NCBI RefSeq assembly: GCF_018991925.1
Contig: NW_024722158.1
Span: 2,083,673-2,147,672, forward strand
Direction: 5' to 3'
DNA length: 64,000 nucleotides
Origin: Homarus americanus
Lineage: Eukaryota; Arthropoda; Malacostraca; Decapoda; Nephropidae
Position numbers and translations under genes: made by a program. Shown here piece by piece: positions 57,301-64,000 of the stretch; position 1 is the stretch's first letter; each line of letters begins with the position of its first letter. The notes under the pieces were generated by a model that saw only the letters and a list, made by a program, of their open reading frames with translations, was not told where the DNA came from and ran no database searches.

Positions 57301-60300
57301 TTATAGTCCCCAAACACGTCAGTTATAGTCATCAAACACGTCAGTTATAGTCATCAAACACGTCAGTTATAGTCATCAAAAACGAAAGTTATAGTCATCA
57401 AACACGTCAGTTATAGTCCCCAAACACGTCCGTTATATTCATCAAACACGTCAGTTATAGTCCCCAAACACGTCAGTTATAGTCATCAAACACGTCAGTT
57501 ATAGTCATCAACCACGTCAGTTATAGTCATCAAACACGTCAGTTATGGTCATTAAACACGTCAGTTATAGTCCCCAAAAACGCCAGTTATAGCACGCCAG
57601 TTATAGTCATCAAACACGTCAGTTATAGTCATCAAACACGTCAGTCATCAAGTCAGTTATAGTCATCAAACACGTCAGTTATAGTCATCAAACACGTCAG
57701 TTATAGTCATCAAACATGTCAGTTATAGTCATCAAACACGTCAGTTATAGTCATCAAACACGTCAGTTATATTCATCAAACACGTCAGTTATAGTCATCA
57801 AACACGTCAGTTATAGTCATCAAACACGTCAGTTATAGTCATCAAACACGTCAGTTATAGTCATCAAACACGTCAGTTATAGTCATCAAACACGTCAGTT
57901 ATAGTCATCAAACATGTCAGTTATAGTCATCAAACACGTCAGTTATATTCATCAAACACGTCAGTTATAGTCATCAAACACGTCAGTTATAGTCATCAAA
58001 CACGTCAGTTAAAGTCATCAAACACGTCAGTTGTAGTCATCAAACACGTCAGTTATAGTCATCAAACACGTCAGTTATAGTCATCAAACACGTCAGTTAT
58101 AGTCATCAAACACGTCAGTTATAGTCATCAAACACGTCAGTTATAGTCATCAAACACGTCAGTTATAGTCATCAAACACGTCAGTTATAGTCATCAAACA
58201 CGTCAGTTATAGTCATCAAACACGTCAGTTATAGTCATCAAACACGTCAGTTATAGTCATCAAACACGTCAGTTATAGTCATCAAACACGTTATAGTCAT
58301 CAAACACGTCAGTTATAGTCATCAAACACGTCAGTTATAGTCATCAAACACGTCAGTTATAGTCCTCAAAGACATCAGTTATAGTCATCAAACACGTCAG
58401 TTATAGTCATCAAACACGTCAGTTATAGTCCCCAAAGACGTCAGTTATAGTCATCAAACACGTCAGTTATAGTCCCTAAACACGTCAGTTATAGTCATCA
58501 GACACGTCAGTTATAGTCATCAAAGACGTCAGTTATGGTCATCAAAGACGTCAGTTATAGTCATCAAAGACATCAGTTATATTCATCAAACACGTCAGTT
58601 ACAGTCATCAACCACGTCAGTTATAGTCATCAAATACGTCAGTTATTGTCATCAAACACGTCAGTTATAGTCATCAAACACATCAGTTACAGTCATCAAA
58701 GACGTCAGTTATAGTCATCAAAGACATCAGTTATAGTCATCAAAGACGTCAGTTAAAATCATCAAAGACGTCAGTTATAGCCATTTTACACGTCACTTAT
58801 AGTCATCAAAGACGTCGGTTATAGTCATCAAACACGTCAGTTATAATCATCAAAGATATCAGTTGTAGTCATCAAAGACGTCAGTTATTGTCATTAAACA
58901 CATCAATTATAGTCATCAAACACGTCAGTTATAGTCATTAAACACGTCAGTTATAGTCATCAAATACGTCAGTTATAGTCATCAAAGACGTCAGTTATAG
59001 TCATCAAAGACATCAGTTATAGTCATCAAAGACGTCAGTTATAGTCATCAAAGACATCAGTTATAGTCATCAAACACGTCAGTTATAGTCATCGTACACG
59101 TCAGATATAGTCATCAAACACGTCAGTTATAGTCATCAAACACGTCAGTTATAGTCATCAATCATATCAGTTATAGTCCCCAAACACGTCAGTTATAGTC
59201 CCCAAACACGTCAGTTATAGTCCCCAAACACGTCAGTTATAGTCATCAAACACGCCAGTTATAGTCATCAAACACGTCAGTTGGGTCATTTCATCAAACA
59301 CGCCGCTATAGTCATCAAACACATCAGTTACAGTCATCAAAAGACGTCAGTTATAGTCATCAAAACACGTCAGTTAGAGTCATCAAACACGTCACTTAAG
59401 GTCATCAAAGACGTCAGTTATAGTCATCAAAGACATCAGTTGGCAGTCATCAAACACGTCACTTAAGGTCATCAAACACGTTGCCAGGCCAATAAACACG
59501 TCAGTACAATCATCAAAGACATCAGTTGTAGCCATCAAGACGTCAGTTAAAATCAATAACACGTCAGTTATAGTCATCAAAGAACGTATTATAGTCATCA
59601 AAGACGTCAGTTATTGTCATTAAACACATCAGTTATAGCTATCAAACACGTCAGTTATAGTCATCAAACATGCCGTTATAGCCATCAAACACGCCAGTTA
59701 TAGTCATCAAACACGTCAGTTATAATATCAAACATACTTTTCAAAGCAGAAGCTCATCAAAGAACGTAAGTTAGAAGTCAATAGAGACGTCAGTTATTGT
59801 CATTAAACACATCAGTTATAGCTACTAGAGACAAGCCAGTTAAAATTAATAAAGACATCCAGTTATAGTCATCAAAGAACGTCAGGTCATAGTCATCAAA
59901 GATGTCAGTTATTGTCATTAAACACGTCAGTTAGTCATCAAACACGTCAGTTAGTAGTCTTTAAACAAGTCAGTTATAGTCATCAAACACGTCAGTTATA
60001 GACATCAAACACGTCAGTTATAGCCATCAAACACGTCAGTTATCGTCATCAGACACGTCAGTTATAGTCATCAAAGACGTCTCATCGAAGATGTCAGTTA
60101 CAGCCATCAAACACGTCAGTTACAATATCAAAGACATCAGTTATAGTCATCAAAGACATCAGTTATAGCCATCAAAGACGTCAGTTAAAAAATCATCAAA
60201 GACGCCGTTATATTAATAAAGAACGTCAGTTATATCATCAAAGACGCCGTTATTACGCTAAAACATGCCGTTATATCATCAAAAATGCCGTTATTCTCAT

Positions 60301-60311
60301 CAAACACGTCA

Positions 60312-60411
60312 NNNNNNNNNNNNNNNNNNNNNNNNNNNNNNNNNNNNNNNNNNNNNNNNNNNNNNNNNNNNNNNNNNNNNNNNNNNNNNNNNNNNNNNNN
60401 NNNNNNNNNNN
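60312..60411. other. assembly gap of 100 N
   Basis: Exactly 100 unknown bases at the right edge of the satellite. The round length suggests a placeholder of unknown true size. Confidence 0.99.
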
Positions 60412-60780
60412 CATATGATACATATAATCATACAGTAGCATTGGTCGTTTTAGTTTTCAAAATGGCAGCTGGTCTTGTCTCGTAGCATTATTAAGACTTA
60501 GCAAACAATGTTGTGATAGTTATCACCATCTGGGAGGGAGTTACGACACTACGTGTCTGCTGTTCAACAACCTCAACCCTCATGATCTACGTGACCTCGA
60601 CTGTAAACACTAATCTGTATGTTCACTGTATGTTCCTTCACCTTTCTCTAATGAAGGCTTTTTTTAAACCACCAATGTATGTAATAAGTCATTTATGTCC
60701 AATGTATATTTTCAGCCTTTGGGCTGCAGAACTTTTTCAATAAACCGTTAATTATTATTTTTATTATTATTATTATTATA
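60412..60780 (+). mobile_element. LINE 3' end, second copy
   Basis: The terminal part (TATATTTTCAGCCTTTGGGCTGC to TTTCAATAAACCGTTA plus an ATT-rich tail) matches the insertion at 50,047-50,550. The upstream part is non-coding or too decayed to read. Confidence 0.7.
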
Positions 60781-61329
60781 TTCAAAATTTTTTGCATGGG
60801 TAGTTGTGTAAACACTGAGTTATATAAACATTATTTCTTCTCTGGAGTGATTAAAAATAGAACACAAATATATCTCAATTATTAACACCCACAAAATCAC
60901 AGTAATGGATTATATAAGAACAAAAAGGAGAAAAGTTTTCGGGGATGGATAGTAAAAAAAAAACTAATTTTAGTATTGGCAAAATCTTGAAAAAGCTGTT
61001 TTAGGTGAATATTCGATGTACAGTAATCCCTTAAAGCTCATGGTTTTAAAGCTTGCGTCCCTCGGAACTCACAGATTGCCGTGGAAAATAAATAAAACTA
61101 ATCTGAGGCTGTGCCAGGGATCAAGAGGAGTCAATGCTACAGGACAGTACAGAGCACCATATTTCCCAGGTCATAAGATGCACCCTATAATTAGCAAGGT
61201 GTATTTTGGAAAAATATTTTTTTGCAGATTAATAGCCTACTGTACTGGCGAAAACAAGTCACAAGCTATATGCTATCATGTTTCTCACTACCACAGCTCA
61301 CTGTCACTTTATGGACCTATTATCATATA
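60781..61329. other. gene-free region
   Basis: No gene. The part around 61,160-61,185 (CCCAGGTCATAAGATGCACCC) looks like a DNA-transposon terminal word, but no partner was found. Confidence 0.35.
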
Positions 61330-63085
61330 CTACCCATCCTGGGGTCACTAATTCTAAGGGAATAACTTAAATCTACTCTTAATTCTAAGGTCACTGCCAC
61401 CAGACCCCCTGGACAGTATGTAGCTTGTTTAGGTAGCTGGCAGAGCAAGCCAGGCATTGGGTTGGGTTTTTCATTGACCAAATCTAGAGTGGGAAGAAGG
61501 GTGAAACATCAAGCATGACTTAACTAATTTATTCCTTATAAAAACATATTGCATCCAGTCACAATACAAAAAGTGTTGGCCTTCAACAGAAGAACCACTA
61601 TTATGTTCACAACACTTCACATCAGTATACGTCCTTCATCAAATGACTACTATTATCATCTTCATTCCTCATAACAACCAATGACCTCCATATCTCGGTC
61701 ATTCCTCGGTTACACTCCACACCTACAAGTATGGAACTCCTCGGTATTCTATAGGCACACATATCAGGTACCTCGTTCACACTCTACTCTTGCTAAGTAG
61801 ATGGGATAATTCCCAGGTAATCATACCAGTACTGGTTCCATGCCTGGTATTCTTAGGTCGCTCTACGAGGCGATCGCGATACTTCTCAAACACAAAATTA
61901 TGTTCTTTTATCCTGGGTGGTGATATGTAGGGTATCCACCGATTCACAGTGGAGGTGCATAATGGCACAAGCAGAACATACCACACCCGGTGGTGGTGGC
62001 TTGGCCGACGCTCTGGGCGCAGACCTGTTTTGGTGAAAAGCCGGGCGTCTCTGAGAGTAATGCCTGATGGGCTTTTATCACCATGCATTATTGCAACTAT
62101 TACTTCACTTTATAACATCAGGCAAGGTTTTAAGATGTAAAAATCTGCTAGATAAGTCTTTTTAGGGCTAAGTGGAGCACGATGGAGTTCACTGACCTGT
62201 TTTGGTGAGATGCCGGTCGTCACTGAGGGCGATGCCTCGCGTCTCACACTGAACTAGGCCTACAGTTTCCAATCTTCAATTTTCACTTTGATATTATTCT
62301 GGTTCTCATATATACACTTTCCTATCTATTGTGACCTTATGCCTTATAATTATATATCTTAATCCTAAATTGCATACTAAAGTAAGGGTCTGGTTTGCTA
62401 GTTCCTGGGGAAATTCATTGGGTTATAACAATAATTCGGCACTGTAGCCCGGGGTGGCCTAGGCGCCAACCCGAACAAAAGCCTAGCGTCGTGTTTTCAT
62501 GGCGTGGGTATACCCACTTCACTTCATTCTGTATTTATGGATCCTCCCCTCACACGTTGCAATCGTTGAACACATTCATAAGATTCTCTGATTCTTGCAC
62601 TGTTCGTGGTTATTCGTCACATGGGGTAACGAGGTGTACTAAGCTCACACCGAGGTATACAAGATATTTTCTTTGAAGCATAATTTCTGGATCACTTCCA
62701 ACACTTTACATAGGTCTGATACATTTATCCTTTTTCCAGATCATTGTTCTCATATATTTTTACCTGATATCTGCGCTAGCTATATTTACTAATCATTCTC
62801 AGACGTAAATATGATGACCTTCAGACACGGTCTACACACGGTTACACTTATCCCTTATAGTACACTAGTCCGTATCAATTGGACCTTCCCAACCATCCCA
62901 TAGATACCTTGAGTTCTCCTTAATGCTATCAGTACATACTCTTAATATTATATGTCCGTACATTGGGACAATTCGTCTAAAACAACATACAGTAGGTGAG
63001 TTATCCCTTACCAAAGTTTCCCGTTTTCTATCGTCTCCTGTGACTCTACAAGCGCTGTGGATTTTAATGTTATGTAGCGTAATAT
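61330..63085 (-). mobile_element. LTR family B, minus copy with leader
   Basis: Inverted counterpart of 44,929-46,556. In minus orientation it ends with TGGTGGCAGTGACC and TTAGTGACCCCA at the left side and begins near TTCATATTACGCTAC at 63,075. Its right portion (62,824-63,085) is also present at 25,839-26,105 in the same orientation. Confidence 0.65.
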
Positions 63086-63299
63086 GAATTGAAGAGATAT
63101 TAAGGATGACAATGATGTGCGCAGTACAATCAAACATAAAGTTACTTTCCAAATATGACCCATTTCTCGAAACATATAAGCCTCCTTCCCATATTACATA
63201 CTTGTCCCCATCCTCTCAGAATGAAATTATTCAGAACACCTTAGAAAAAGTCACGTCACTAATTGTGAAGGAAATGCAGTCATCTAGAATATATGCTGT
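63086..63299. repeat. spacer shared with 26,106-26,315
   Basis: Joins the family B fragment to the start of family A in both places with few differences, so the whole B-spacer-A junction is a direct repeat in the window. Confidence 0.8.
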
Positions 63300-64000
63300 T
63301 GTAATGACCACGGTCGTACACGTCAGTTAACGTAAAATCAGACGATTCATATTACGCTCAATAGCCCACTAACCATGTAGCTATGCTTTCTGTATTTGAG
63401 TCCCCCATCTGAGGCGCCCGTTTTCTCATCACTTCAGGATGTCTGAGTACTACGTTTCTCTCAGTCTTAGAGTTCAGCCAAGACTTCGTTATTCCTTAGT
63501 ATAATGACAAAGAGTTTGAAATTGCAACTGTAGTTGTATATGTTACGGCAACTTAGATATGTCTGATCACAGTTGGAACATTCAAGATCTATTGTGAGCG
63601 CTGTTGAGGGTTTCAACTGTCCTTATTTTTGGTAAAACTTGTCAAGTAAGTGAGTGTCAAGTCTGTCAGTACGAGTGGCATATCCTTATATCGTCCATGG
63701 GGGTAGCCATGAGGTTCCAAGTGCTACTGAAGTTATATTATTTTGATGCCCAAACATCAGAGAATCGGATGTTTGTAGTTTAGTTAGTGTCAGTTGTCTA
63801 TTGAAGAAAGTCATTAATCTCCGGAAAAGATTCTGTCAAACTCAAAATCTCTAGGCCTAACGGCTCCGAGGAAGAATTCCTTGGCTGTGGTCTGTTGTTT
63901 TCCGGAAAGTAGAGTTGTTAGTGCGTGTTTAACGTTCGTTTCACTTTTTCCTGACAAACTCAATCTCTGATTAGATTATAAAAATAGACATAAGAAATTC
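63300..64000 (+). mobile_element. LTR family A, copy 5, runs off the window
   Basis: Starts TGTAATGACCACGG and matches copy 2 closely across 26,316-27,650 but without the solo LTR: GAGTCCCCCATCTGAGG at 63,399 is the empty site. Truncated by the window end. Confidence 0.8.

Larger units (their letters stand above)
49255..60311. repeat. 22-bp satellite array, about 10.2 kb
   Basis: Tandem 22-bp units with core CACGTCAGTTATAGTCATC plus AAA, roughly 465 copies in three segments (49,255-50,046; 50,551-51,018; 51,341-60,311) split by two insertions. Common unit variants: CACGTCAG, GACGTCAG, GACATCAG, GAACGTCAG, TTATTGTCATTAAA, TTAAAATCATC and CCCCAAACACG. 57,620-58,350 is almost perfectly uniform. 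Ordered blocks of variants recur at about 1.22 kb. From 59,280 on the units become irregular towards the gap. Confidence 0.97.

Noticed and set aside
49255..60311. CRISPR-like appearance of regular short repeats
   Set aside because: Units are directly adjacent with no unique spacers, there are no cas genes, and the genome is eukaryotic. It is a tandem satellite.

Overview
This is an intergenic stretch of a repeat-rich arthropod genome, most likely a decapod crustacean. The evidence is the mix of CR1/jockey-like LINEs, Penelope-like and RNase H-bearing LINE remnants, long LTRs with no surviving pol, a tRNA-derived SINE, degenerate TTAGG-type telomere-like repeats and abundant minisatellites. 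No host protein-coding gene, rRNA gene or free-standing tRNA gene was recognised. Almost all long open frames are transposon relics or artefacts of tandem repeats whose unit length is a multiple of three. The species cannot be named from the sequence alone.

Layout. 1-2 kb: minus-strand LINE endonuclease relic whose 5' side abuts degenerate AACCT repeats. 2.18-4.45 kb: long LTR (family A) plus leader. 4.47-5.55 kb: Penelope-like and LINE scraps. 5.84-14.28 kb: one 21-bp minisatellite split by a CR1-like LINE (6.14-7.87 kb) and by a complete 4.6-kb LTR element without pol (8.15-12.75 kb, TSD TAAT). 16.83-17.55 kb: 23-bp minisatellite. 18.1-20.8 kb: minus-strand family A LTR carrying a 1.27-kb solo LTR (TSD ATAAT). 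21.75-25.84 kb: a fold-back transposon with about 1.5-kb inverted arms. 26.3-31.1 kb: a second family A LTR carrying a solo LTR (TSD CCCC) and a compact LTR element (TSD ACTC) whose 3' LTR contains a SINE (9-bp TSD). 31.2-33.5 kb: hAT transposase relic. 35.2-38.7 kb: a hAT MITE and a LINE relic split by a 1.8-kb compact LTR element (TSD GTAG). 39.1-42.3 kb: 28-bp minisatellite split by a LINE. 42.3-44.3 kb: plus-strand LINE with an RNase H relic. 44.4-48.2 kb: family A and family B LTR pieces, then an uninterrupted transposase-like ORF. 49.26-60.31 kb: a 22-bp satellite of about 10.2 kb with higher-order structure, ending at a 100-N gap. 60.4-64 kb: LINE tail, inverted family B copy, and another family A LTR running off the window.

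The genes do not form a pathway. What the window records is an order of insertion events, readable from target-site duplications, together with repeated use of minisatellite arrays as landing sites. The most notable items are the four-layer nested insertion at 26-31 kb, the fold-back element at 21.75-25.84 kb, the compact LTR family with a conserved short reading frame, and the 22-bp satellite with a homogeneous core, a roughly 1.22-kb higher-order unit and a CpG-decay pattern.
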